Part shown: piece by piece, positions 39,811 to 48,332 of the stretch
Position numbering within the stretch: the stretch's first letter is position 1
How the letters are laid out: every line of letters begins with the position of its first letter
Origin: Polymorphobacter_B sp038225475
GTDB taxonomy: Bacteria; Pseudomonadota; Alphaproteobacteria; Sphingomonadales; Sphingomonadaceae
Direction of reading: 5' to 3'
Assembly: GCA_038225475.1 (NCBI GenBank)
Contig: JBBRRA010000012.1
Location: 1 to 61,404, forward strand
Length of the DNA stretch: 61,404 bases
Program-made: the position numbers and the translations under genes
The notes under the pieces: generated by a model
Databases searched by the model: none
Seen by the model: only the letters and a program-made list of their open reading frames with translations
Told to the model about the DNA's origin: nothing

Positions 39811-41792
39811 CCACGGCGGATATCCGCACCAAGGTGCAAGACTTGCAGGGGCCGATCCTTGTACTCGGAGCGAGCGGGTTCATCGGTGCCAACCTGCTCC
39901 GCATGCTGCTCGCCTATCGCAGCGACGTGTTCGGTACTAGCTCGAACGCTGCGGCGTGGCGGCTCGAGGGGCTGCCGGGCGAAAACGTCATTTCCGGCGA
40001 TCTGCTGATCGATGCCGGATTGACCGCGCTGCTCGATGCGACGCGGCCGCGCACAGTGTTCAATTGCCTCGCTTATGGTGCCTATTCGTTTCAGTCCGAC
40101 ACCAGCCTGATCTATCGCACCAACGTCGACCTGACCGCGCGCCTCGTCGAGGAACTGCAGGCGCGGCAGGTGCATCGCTATGTCCATGCCGGCAGCAGCT
40201 CCGAATATGGCGACAACGCCTCCGGGCCGGGTGAAGACACCGCGCTGTTTCCCAACAGCCATTATGCCGTCTCGAAAGGAGCCGCCGCGGGGCTGCTCTA
40301 TTATGCGGGCAAAAAGCAGGGCTTTCCCGGCGTCAATCTGCGGCTGTATTCGATCTATGGCCCCTATGAGGACGCCTCGCGCCTTGTCCCCGTTGCGGTT
40401 TTGAACGGGTTGAAAGGGGCTTCGTCGCACTATGTCGATCCGTCGATCTCGCGCGATTTCGTCTATGTCAACGATGCCTGCGAGGCCTTTGTCGATGCCG
40501 CGTTAAACCTGCCCGAGGCGCGCTACGGCGAATCGTTCAACATCGGCAGCGGCGTGCAGACCACGATCGGCGAGTTCGCGCACCTGTGCCAGGATATGTT
40601 CGCGCTGCCCGGCGAGCCGCAATTTTCGATGCCCAGCCGGAAATGGGACGTTTCGGGCTGGTTCGCCAATCCGGCCAAGGCCGCCGCCGACCTTGGCTGG
40701 CAAACCCGCACGACACTCCGCGACGGCATGGCGCGAATGGCCGACTGGTGCCGCGGCCTCGAACATCCCGAACGCTATGCGCAAGCCTCGAAAAAGTTTG
40801 GTCGTGATGAAACGTGGAGCGTGTCGGCGATCATCGCCTGCTACAAAGATGGCCAGGCGATCCCGGTCATGCACCAGCGGCTGACCGCAGTGTTCGACAA
40901 GCTCAACATCGACTATGAAATCATTTTCATCAACGACAACAGCCCCGACAATAGCGAAGAAGTCATCCGCGCAATTTCGGCGCGCGACCGGCATGTGATC
41001 GGCGTTTCGCATTCGCGCAACTTTGGATCGCAGTCGGCGTTTCGCAGCGGCATGGAGATTGCAACCAAAAATGCTTGCGTGTTGCTCGATGGTGACCTGC
41101 AGGACCCGCCCGAGATGATCGAGGCGTTCGTCGCGCAGTGGCGCGCCGGGCACGATGTCGTCTATGGTCGCCGCGTCAAGCGCGATGCGCCGTGGTACAT
41201 GGGCATCGCGTACAAGCTGTTCTACCGTATCTTCGAGCGGTTTTCGTACATCGCCATCCCGCGCGATGCGGGCGATTTCTCGTTGATGGACCGGCGCGTG
41301 GTGCGCGTCCTGCTCAGCTTTCCCGAACGCGACCTGTTCATCCGCGGCATCCGCGCCTTTGTCGGGTTCCGCCAGACCGGCGTCGATTATACCCGCCCGG
41401 AACGTTTGTTCGGGGTCACCACAAACAACCTTGCCAAGAATATCGGCTGGGCGAAAAAAGGCCTGCTATCGTTCAGCAATACACCGCTCAACATGCTCAG
41501 CACAGCAGGGTTTGCCCTGTTCGCTATCTCGACCATCCTCGGGTTTGTCTATGTCGTGTCGCGACTGTTCTTCCCCGACGCCGCACCGCGTGGGTTCACC
41601 AGTATCGTGCTGATCGTCATTTTCTTCGGCTCGATCAACATGCTCGCGATCAGTCTGGTCGGTGAATATATCGCCAAGATCTTCGAGGAAGTGAAACGCC
41701 GCCCGCACTTCGTCCGCCGCAATTTCATCCGCGACGGCGAAGTCCGCATCGCCCCCGAAGCCGGGCATGTCGCGTCGGTGCAGAATGGCTGA
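39807..41792 (+). CDS. Fusion of NAD-dependent sugar epimerase and GT2 glycosyltransferase
   Basis: 661 residues in one uninterrupted frame, starting in an ATGA overlap. Residues 1 to about 320 are an extended short-chain dehydrogenase: ILVLGASGFIGANLL binds NAD and HYAVSKGAAA is the YxxxK motif. From about 333 to 661 there is a GT2 domain (VSAIIACYKDGQAIPVM, LLDGDLQDPPEM with the DxD) and two C-terminal membrane helices as in ArnC/GtrB-type polyprenyl-phosphate glycosyltransferases. A protein that makes a nucleotide sugar and loads it on a lipid carrier would fit. GtrA follows directly. Confidence 0.9.
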   Translation: MTTADIRTKVQDLQGPILVLGASGFIGANLLRMLLAYRSDVFGTSSNAAAWRLEGLPGENVISGDLLIDAGLTALLDATRPRTVFNCLAYGAYSFQSDTSLIYRTNVDLTARLVEELQARQVHRYVHAGSSSEYGDNASGPGEDTALFPNSHYAVSKGAAAGLLYYAGKKQGFPGVNLRLYSIYGPYEDASRLVPVAVLNGLKGASSHYVDPSISRDFVYVNDACEAFVDAALNLPEARYGESFNIGSGVQTTIGEFAHLCQDMFALPGEPQFSMPSRKWDVSGWFANPAKAAADLGWQTRTTLRDGMARMADWCRGLEHPERYAQASKKFGRDETWSVSAIIACYKDGQAIPVMHQRLTAVFDKLNIDYEIIFINDNSPDNSEEVIRAISARDRHVIGVSHSRNFGSQSAFRSGMEIATKNACVLLDGDLQDPPEMIEAFVAQWRAGHDVVYGRRVKRDAPWYMGIAYKLFYRIFERFSYIAIPRDAGDFSLMDRRVVRVLLSFPERDLFIRGIRAFVGFRQTGVDYTRPERLFGVTTNNLAKNIGWAKKGLLSFSNTPLNMLSTAGFALFAISTILGFVYVVSRLFFPDAAPRGFTSIVLIVIFFGSINMLAISLVGEYIAKIFEEVKRRPHFVRRNFIRDGEVRIAPEAGHVASVQNG

Positions 41793-42180
41793 GCCACGGG
41801 CCGCATCGTGGCATCTGCCGCTGCGCTTCGGCATTGTCGGCGTACTCAATACCGCATTCGGGTACGTCGTGTTCGCCGCCCTGGTGCTCGCCGGCCTCGC
41901 GTCGGCGGTGGCACTCGTGCTTTCCACGGCGATCAGCGTTGCGTTCAATTTTCAGACGTCGCGGCGGCTGGTGTTTCGCGCCAACGGCCGCTGGCTACGC
42001 TTCCTGCTGGTCTATGCGGTCGTGCTGGCGATCGATTGGACGATGCTGCGCTTTGCGCGCATCCACGGCGTCAGTGAATTGACTGCGCAACTCGTGCTCG
42101 CGTTGCCGCTCGCCGCGCTGTCGTTCGTCGGCCAACGCCTGTTTGTTTTCGACGCGTCGGCCGGGGAGCCTGAGTTGTGA
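41785..42180 (+). CDS. GtrA family membrane protein
   Basis: 131 residues with four membrane helices. It starts RFGIVGVLNTAFGYVVFAAL and has FNFQTSRRLVFR and SFVGQRLFVFD, all typical of GtrA. GtrA proteins are thought to flip polyprenyl-phosphate sugars made by GtrB-like transferases, the type fused to the epimerase just upstream. The start at 41785 overlaps the upstream stop; 41767 is also possible. Confidence 0.88.
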   Translation: MAEPRAASWHLPLRFGIVGVLNTAFGYVVFAALVLAGLASAVALVLSTAISVAFNFQTSRRLVFRANGRWLRFLLVYAVVLAIDWTMLRFARIHGVSELTAQLVLALPLAALSFVGQRLFVFDASAGEPEL

Positions 42181-43103
42181 CCACCAGCCTATCGTCATCG
42201 ATGCGCCACCGCGACTGCCCGGTCTGCGGCGAGACGGCGGCCACCGCCGCGCTGTTCCTTGCCGCCTCGCTCGATGAGGCCAAGCTGACCGCTTCGAGCT
42301 TTGCATCGCGCAAAGCACCCGAATTCATGTCGTACCGGCTGGTGCGGTGCGCCGTTTGCGCTGTGGTGTTCGCCAGCGAAGCCCCGGCCGCGGGCGCGCT
42401 CGCCAACGCCTATCACGCCGCCGACTATAGTTCCTCGGAGGAGGCGGCATGTGCCGCCGAGGTCTATCACCGCGCGCTTGAACCGTACCTCCGCACCCTG
42501 CCCGCGCGCGACATCGCGCTCGAGATCGGGACCGGGACCGGCGTGTTCCTCAGCCATCTGCGAACCCTCGGGTTCGCCCAACCCATCGGCATCGAGCCCT
42601 CGCCTGCCGCAATCGCGGCCGCCGCCGACGACATCAAACCGTGCATCCGCGAAGGCATTTTCACCGGCGACGAATTTCCTGAAAACAGCGTGTCGCTTGC
42701 CTGCTGTTTCATGACGCTGGAGCATGTGCCCGAGCCGCGGGATTTCGTCGAAGCCGCGTTTCGCATGCTGACCCCCGGGGGGATGATTGCGCTGATCACG
42801 CACGACTATACTGCACCGCTCAACCGCGCGCTCGGCAAGCGGTCGCCGATTATCGATATCGAACATATGCAGCTGTTTTGCCCGGCGGCGCTGCGCCAGC
42901 TGGTGACAAGCGCCGGCTATGACGTGCTCGGGATCGAGTCGATCCGGAACGTCTATCCATTAAGCTATTGGATGAGCTTGCTGCCGCTCCCCACGGCGAT
43001 CAAACGCACGATGCAACAGGTCGCAGAGGCAGCGCACGTCGCCAATTCGCGGATCGGCTTCGATGTCGGCAATTTGCTGACAGTGGCGCAAAAACCGCTT
43101 TAG
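42177..43103 (+). CDS. Class I SAM-dependent methyltransferase with N-terminal zinc-binding segment
   Basis: 308 residues, GTG start overlapping gtrA. Two CxxC pairs (CPVCGE near 14 and CAVC near 58) suggest a small zinc site as in sugar C-methyltransferase-like proteins. The Rossmann domain has ALEIGTGTGVFLSHL and the motif CCFMTLEHVPEPRDF. It is the last plus-strand gene of the glycan operon and probably modifies a sugar or lipid-linked glycan. Convergent overlap with the GT-C gene. Confidence 0.85.
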   Translation: MTTSLSSSMRHRDCPVCGETAATAALFLAASLDEAKLTASSFASRKAPEFMSYRLVRCAVCAVVFASEAPAAGALANAYHAADYSSSEEAACAAEVYHRALEPYLRTLPARDIALEIGTGTGVFLSHLRTLGFAQPIGIEPSPAAIAAAADDIKPCIREGIFTGDEFPENSVSLACCFMTLEHVPEPRDFVEAAFRMLTPGGMIALITHDYTAPLNRALGKRSPIIDIEHMQLFCPAALRQLVTSAGYDVLGIESIRNVYPLSYWMSLLPLPTAIKRTMQQVAEAAHVANSRIGFDVGNLLTVAQKPL

Positions 43104-44584
43104 CCAGCGCCCGCCGCCGCGCGTATACAGGCGAGTATCTTGATCTGCCCGTTCCCGAAGTTCCGGCACGACCAGCGCGGATCGATTGCCGCCAATGCCG
43201 GTGGAAAATCCGCCAAAAAGGTCCGGGGCACATGCTGGCCGTACATCCACAAAATTGCCGACCCCGGCACCGCTGCGTGGCTGAGCAGCACGGGGTTGGG
43301 ATCGACGCCATTCGGCACGAACACCGGGTCGACCGGGATCTGCCTTCCGGCACGCGCGAAGAAGAATCCACCGACACGCGCCAATTGCGATCGGTCCTCG
43401 ATCGCCAAAACCGGATGATCCCAATAAAAGACCAGCCGCGAGATCCGGGCATGCATCAGATAGTCGGATGCATATTGGAAATTATTTGTGCTCTGCTCGA
43501 GTTCTGGATGCCGGGCCCACAGGGTCAGGTTGACGAGCGGCAGGACCACCAGCAAGCCGGTCCAGACATCACGCCACCGTCCCGATCGGCGCGCGATTAG
43601 CGCAGCCGCCAGCAAGATTCCCGGCACAAACGGCGTGACGTACCGCCATGTGAGCATCGCGCGCGAAAAAGCTACGCCGATAACCATCACCAGCGCGACG
43701 ACTGACGCAAGCGCCGCAAGCCATGCCACCCGATCGGCCTCGGCCATCCTGCCCAGCATCGGCCGCCAAGATCTTGCGGCGACACCGATCAATAGCGCGA
43801 ACAACAGCAGCGTCGCCACGATCAACGGGCCCGATCCGGCCACAAATCCGACCAGGCGTAACACGCTCATTGTCGACAGCGCCCGATACGCAGCGATACT
43901 GGGGTCAGCAAACTGCGCGACCCGCGGCAAGTGAAAACTGATCCAGCCCACGACCGGAACGAACGCGAGCAGCGACCACCACGCCCGCCTCGGCGGCAAG
44001 CCGCGCGCGAAAACGTAAATTGCGGCTTGCGCGACGATCAGCAATCCCGCGAAATAATGCGTCAATATCAGTGCCGAAGCCGATACCGTCCAGAAGGTGG
44101 CAGCGCGAAGCGTGACGTGGCGCAGCAGCGCCGCAAACGTCACAGTGTTCGCCAACGCCAGCATAAGCAGCAGCGCATAGCCGCGCGCATCGTGCGAAAA
44201 CCAGACTCCGGGGAGCCATGTGGCAAGCAGCGCGCACCACAGCCAGCGCACGTCGCGCGCACAGGTCTGTACCGCCGCACCCGCGATCAAAGGCGTCAGC
44301 AACCCGAAGATCAGCGACGGCAATCTGAGCGCCGAATTGGTGTCGCCAACTGCTGCAACATTCAGCCGGGCGACGACATAGTATAGCGGCGGACTGAGAT
44401 CGAGGTAACAGTCGTGGATGAACTGCTGCCACGATGTCGGTCCGGCGATAACGGCGGTCCAAACTTCGTCGAACCACAGCGGTTGATCGGCACCAACCGT
44501 CAGCCGTATAAAACTTGAATAGCCCACGATCACGAGCAGACCGGCCAGCGCAAAATGCGCCCGGGTGGCACGGCGAACGATCAT
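43100..44584 (-). CDS. GT-C/ArnT-like membrane glycosyltransferase
   Basis: 494 residues with about ten membrane helices. The first periplasmic loop has LWFDEVWTAVIAG, the acidic pair expected of polyprenyl-phosphate-dependent GT-C enzymes, followed by LDLSPPLYYVVAR and the WFSHDARGYALLLML segment typical of the GT39/PMT group. It would move a sugar from a lipid carrier to an acceptor in the periplasm. It lies 1 base downstream of the 651-residue membrane protein gene and forms the minus-strand arm of the glycan cluster. Confidence 0.85.
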   Translation of the reverse strand: MIVRRATRAHFALAGLLVIVGYSSFIRLTVGADQPLWFDEVWTAVIAGPTSWQQFIHDCYLDLSPPLYYVVARLNVAAVGDTNSALRLPSLIFGLLTPLIAGAAVQTCARDVRWLWCALLATWLPGVWFSHDARGYALLLMLALANTVTFAALLRHVTLRAATFWTVSASALILTHYFAGLLIVAQAAIYVFARGLPPRRAWWSLLAFVPVVGWISFHLPRVAQFADPSIAAYRALSTMSVLRLVGFVAGSGPLIVATLLLFALLIGVAARSWRPMLGRMAEADRVAWLAALASVVALVMVIGVAFSRAMLTWRYVTPFVPGILLAAALIARRSGRWRDVWTGLLVVLPLVNLTLWARHPELEQSTNNFQYASDYLMHARISRLVFYWDHPVLAIEDRSQLARVGGFFFARAGRQIPVDPVFVPNGVDPNPVLLSHAAVPGSAILWMYGQHVPRTFLADFPPALAAIDPRWSCRNFGNGQIKILACIRAAAGAG

Positions 44585-44585
44585 G

Positions 44586-46541
44586 TCAGGGGCAAGCTGC
44601 GCCCACGCGACTGCTAACTAGGTCGGGTCGCGGATCGAAGCAGATGAGCGTGTAGCTTGAGTTCGGCACGTCCTGTAGAGCGCTGCCGTATACGAAGTGC
44701 CGTTGCGATTTTATGACGTATCCGGCCGCGAAATCCTTGATCATATAATGTCGCGAGGCTTCGAAAATCGCCCATCCCGACCGCCGCAACCGGGCGCTTG
44801 AACGTCTTATATAAACTTGCCGACGCGCGCTTGGTACATATTCCCACAACGATCCGGGGTCCATCGGCGTCCAGATCAGTTGCTCCGAAGGTCCGCGAAA
44901 ATTGACGCGCCCAAAGTCGGCAACACCGAGGTTGCCGGGGTTCGACAGGTCATGCCTGATTTTGTCCATGCCCGGATCGAGCGACGGCAAAATGTTGACA
45001 AGCTCGCGGATGTCGGTTGTCGCACGCCGGTCGAACGGCACCGAGCGCCACGGCGACAGCGTTAGCGCCGCAACCGACGCAGCCAGCGCGAAACCCATGA
45101 TGTCGCCCATTCGGGAGTCGTTACTCGGCACCCTGTCCATTGCGCGCACCGCGACAAGCACGATGAACGGCATGATATTGCAGATATTGTTTTCGTGGCT
45201 ACGCCCGAACCAGACACACGCTGCCGCGAACAACAGAAAGGTGACGACACGGTCATGTCGGGCAGTCGCGGCATCGTCCGAACGGTGGCGCAGCAGCCAG
45301 CCGCCCAGCAATAATGTTGCGGCGAGCACCATCGCATCGCTGATCGGGTTGATCGGTAGCGGCCCCGGGACGTGCAGCAGATATTCGAAGAACGCCGCAG
45401 GCTCGATCCAAACGCCGAATGTCAGCCGATGCAGCAAGATCAAGCTGCCGTAACTTCCAACAAGGACGATCGAACTTCTTGCGACTGCAGGCCATATACC
45501 GATGCGCGCCGTTTCGCTGAGACCGTATAGGCTTAGCGCCATGAAGGCGGACTCGGGTGACCAGAGTACGGCGGGGACCAACGCAACGGCTGCGCAGCGC
45601 GGCTTATCGCAGAACAGCAAATAGGCGACGATACATGCCGGGACATAGCGGAGCCCGGTATTACTGGGGCAGGCAAGCACATTACTGCCGACAAACGGTG
45701 ATCCGGTCCAAAGATAGGCGGCGGCGAATACGGCGACGGTCACCGCAGCCTGCCATGCCCAATTTCTAGGGTAGCTGGTGGCAAGCGCCATTCGCAACAC
45801 CAGCACCCCGAGCAACAAATCTGCGCCGACGACGAAGATCTCGGTGCCGCGCCAGCAATCCGGACCATTGCACGCCGCAGCGATCAGCGCGGTCGGCCCT
45901 ACGCCATATTGCAGCGGAACATCGTAAAACGGCACAAGCCCCGCGCGGACGTGCAACGCTGGACCGATAAATGCGCCCCAGTGATGCGCAAGGGTGAGCA
46001 GTGGATTGGCGGGTTCGGTGTAGCCCCCGAGATCGACCAATAACCAGAAACCAGCCAATAGAAATACCACAGTCGGTATCGCACTATTCACTCCAGAACG
46101 ACCATCATAGATGGTCAATACGAAAGCTAATATTATAAAAACTGAAGCAAAGGCGACAATCGCTACCCAGTTTAAGCCGTCTTCACCGATCATCCACCAC
46201 GCTAACGACAGCGTGATTATTGTAACCGATGCCGAAAGGCCTTGGTCGATCAGCGACCACGAATGCCATTTGAATATAGCGATGACACCGACACACGCCA
46301 CAGCGATTATCAGCAGTTGAAAGCCACCGTTGAAATAAACCCTGCACAGAAACAGCGATGCAGCACCCATCGCGAAGCCGACGGTTGCGATATAAGCTGT
46401 TCTGCTGTCCGTCGGTAACCGGGCGGCGGGAACAGCCAGTCCGCGCTGCGCGCGGTGCGATTGCCAAAGGCAAAACAGCCCAAAAATTAAATATAGCGCA
46501 ATAAAGATCGGCTTATAAGTCGATGGTTCCCCCGATGACAT
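44586..46541 (-). CDS. Very large polytopic membrane protein of unknown function
   Basis: 651 residues from ATG 46541 (a TTG at 46544 directly precedes it). About 12-14 membrane helices are followed by a soluble C-terminal domain of about 140 residues containing three cysteines. The loop LGGYTEPANPLLTLAHHWG and the region VPFYDVPLQYGVGPTAL resemble the polar loops of membrane glycosyltransferases or polymerases, but no family is recognised. The first 600 bases are visibly richer in A and T than the surroundings. It is cotranscribed with the GT-C gene. Confidence 0.7.
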   Translation of the reverse strand: MSSGEPSTYKPIFIALYLIFGLFCLWQSHRAQRGLAVPAARLPTDSRTAYIATVGFAMGAASLFLCRVYFNGGFQLLIIAVACVGVIAIFKWHSWSLIDQGLSASVTIITLSLAWWMIGEDGLNWVAIVAFASVFIILAFVLTIYDGRSGVNSAIPTVVFLLAGFWLLVDLGGYTEPANPLLTLAHHWGAFIGPALHVRAGLVPFYDVPLQYGVGPTALIAAACNGPDCWRGTEIFVVGADLLLGVLVLRMALATSYPRNWAWQAAVTVAVFAAAYLWTGSPFVGSNVLACPSNTGLRYVPACIVAYLLFCDKPRCAAVALVPAVLWSPESAFMALSLYGLSETARIGIWPAVARSSIVLVGSYGSLILLHRLTFGVWIEPAAFFEYLLHVPGPLPINPISDAMVLAATLLLGGWLLRHRSDDAATARHDRVVTFLLFAAACVWFGRSHENNICNIMPFIVLVAVRAMDRVPSNDSRMGDIMGFALAASVAALTLSPWRSVPFDRRATTDIRELVNILPSLDPGMDKIRHDLSNPGNLGVADFGRVNFRGPSEQLIWTPMDPGSLWEYVPSARRQVYIRRSSARLRRSGWAIFEASRHYMIKDFAAGYVIKSQRHFVYGSALQDVPNSSYTLICFDPRPDLVSSRVGAACP

Positions 46542-46649
46542 CAATTACGGCCCCACCCGACAGACTATTCGAATGATCGGACTAGCTCCTCACGTCGTCG
46601 ACAACAAGTCATTTCCGGCGCATTCGCCGTAACCGCCCGGCGTCGGCGC

Positions 46650-47267
46650 TCAGCTGCGGGCGCGACTGCCATCGATACCGCTGGCGAACAGCAGTCGCCC
46701 CGGTCCGAGCTGACGCAACACCACCTCGAGGCTGGCGGTCGATACCGCAAAGCAGCCTTCGCTGCGCCCGAGCTTCCCGGCGTTCTGCGCGATTTCGGGC
46801 GACACATACCACGCCGCGTGCACCACCAGCGCGCGCGCCTCGGCATTGCTGTTGTCGGCGTCAAGGCCGCTCAACCGCATCGAATGGCCGTGCGCGCCTT
46901 CGTAAAGCGCGCCGGTCGCATACGCACCCGCCGACGACGCAAACGATCCGGGTTCGTTCGACAGCCGCGACACCCACCCGGTGTGCGCCGGGTCCGACCC
47001 GCGCCCATGCGCCACGAGATGCGCGCTGATCCCGCCGTCGGTCAGATCGACGACATGCAGGCGCGGCTCGCGCGAGGCGCGTGTGAAATCGACGATGCCG
47101 ATCCGGTCGGTGTGGAGCAGCCGGTCGCGATGCTGCTGCACCGCCGCCTGCGCGCGCGCCAGCAGGTCGGGCGACACCGCGGCCGACAGCGGCACCGCGA
47201 GCGCCGGACGGGCGGCCAGCACGGCGGTGGCGGCAATGAAAGCGCGGCGGGAAACGACGACGGTCAT
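46650..47267 (-). CDS. Murein L,D-transpeptidase catalytic domain family protein (YkuD_2)
   Basis: 205 residues. Twin arginines near the start (SRRAFIAATAVLAARPALA) give a Tat- or Sec-type export signal. The conserved segments are IGIVDFTRASREPRLHVVDL, VAHGRGSDPAHTGWVSRLSNEPGS and the cysteine motif GRSEGCFAVS. Members act in the periplasm on peptidoglycan stem peptides or are presumed to. The gene is 14 bases downstream of another L,D-transpeptidase and ends a four-gene envelope unit. Confidence 0.88.
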   Translation of the reverse strand: MTVVVSRRAFIAATAVLAARPALAVPLSAAVSPDLLARAQAAVQQHRDRLLHTDRIGIVDFTRASREPRLHVVDLTDGGISAHLVAHGRGSDPAHTGWVSRLSNEPGSFASSAGAYATGALYEGAHGHSMRLSGLDADNSNAEARALVVHAAWYVSPEIAQNAGKLGRSEGCFAVSTASLEVVLRQLGPGRLLFASGIDGSRARS

Positions 47268-47281
47268 CCGCGGTCCCTACG

Positions 47282-48265
47282 CTATTTGGCAACTTTCGGC
47301 GATGCATTTCGGTCCGGTCTGAGCGGCTTGGCGCTATCGATCACGGTCAGGCGCGCGCCGACACTGCTCATCTGCATCGAATCGCGCGTGATCAAAAGCG
47401 TTGCTCCAGGGGTCAGAACCGATTGCAGATCACGCCGAAACGCATCGGGCAAATGCGTCCGGTCGCGTTCATCGGCGGCCATTTCGTCGGCGGTTGCTGC
47501 CGTCTGGCCCGGCAACGGCAGCCTCAGCCAATGCGCGCCCGCCGCATCGACGCCTTGCAGCGTGTACGTTGTCGTAACCACGACCGGTCCATCGATGACG
47601 ACGTCGCTCGAACCGATTTCGACGCCGTTGCGCAACACGATCACCCGCCGGTCGCGGCTGCTGATCACCACCGATACCGGCCCGCTCGGTGAACGCTCGG
47701 GGGTCCAGCGATATGTTGTCGGCGTGCGATGCTCGTCGTCGGGCGAGGCGCTCAGCGCGGCGGGCTGCGGCGCGATCAGCGGCACCTGCGCATCGTCGGT
47801 AATGACCACCGTCAGCCCCAGCCGGGTGATCGCATACAGTTTTTCGGCAAAGGCACGCGGCAGCCGCACGCAGCCGTGCGACGCCGGATAGCCCGGGAGA
47901 TGGCCCGCGTGCATCGCGATGCCGCTCCACGTCAGCCGCTGCATATAGGGCATCGGGGCGTCGTTATAGAGGTTGGACTTATGCTCCACCTGCTTTTGCA
48001 GGATGGTGAACACGCCGGTCGGGGTCGCATGGCCGGGCTTGCCGGTCGATACGGTCGAGACCCCGATCGGAACGCCGTTGCGATATGCGAACGCGCGTTG
48101 TGCCTGCAGGCTGATGATGACCGTTACCGGACCTTGCGGCGCAAGTTCGGGTGCCCACAGGAACTCGCCGGGTTTGAGCAGCTCGACGGGACCAGCAACC
48201 GGCGGCACCTGCGCCCGAACGGGAGCGATCAGCAACGCGCCCGCCAACACACATCGTCGAAGCAT
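47282..48265 (-). CDS. L,D-transpeptidase (YkuD) with degenerate second repeat
   Basis: 327 residues from the ATG at 48265, where a signal peptide (MLRRCVLAGALLIAPVRA) begins; a start at 48307 would add 14 residues. The first domain is a complete YkuD catalytic domain with IAMHAGHLPGYPASHGCVRLP. A second domain (about residues 185-300) repeats the beta-strand pattern (GPVSVVISSRDRRVIVLRNG against GPVTVIISLQAQRAFAYRNG) but has no HxxxxxxSHGC motif. The enzyme should form 3-3 cross-links or attach proteins to peptidoglycan. Confidence 0.88.
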   Translation of the reverse strand: MLRRCVLAGALLIAPVRAQVPPVAGPVELLKPGEFLWAPELAPQGPVTVIISLQAQRAFAYRNGVPIGVSTVSTGKPGHATPTGVFTILQKQVEHKSNLYNDAPMPYMQRLTWSGIAMHAGHLPGYPASHGCVRLPRAFAEKLYAITRLGLTVVITDDAQVPLIAPQPAALSASPDDEHRTPTTYRWTPERSPSGPVSVVISSRDRRVIVLRNGVEIGSSDVVIDGPVVVTTTYTLQGVDAAGAHWLRLPLPGQTAATADEMAADERDRTHLPDAFRRDLQSVLTPGATLLITRDSMQMSSVGARLTVIDSAKPLRPDRNASPKVAK

Positions 48266-48332
48266 GCGATTTACCTTGGTTGCTCGCACCAGCCCTAACC
48301 CGTCCATCCCCAGCCGAACAGCGATAGTGGCA

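Noticed and set aside
46818..47891. Long open frames antisense to the transpeptidase, PBP1C and macroglobulin genes
   Set aside because: They are arginine- and alanine-rich shadow frames of high-GC coding sequence without family features.
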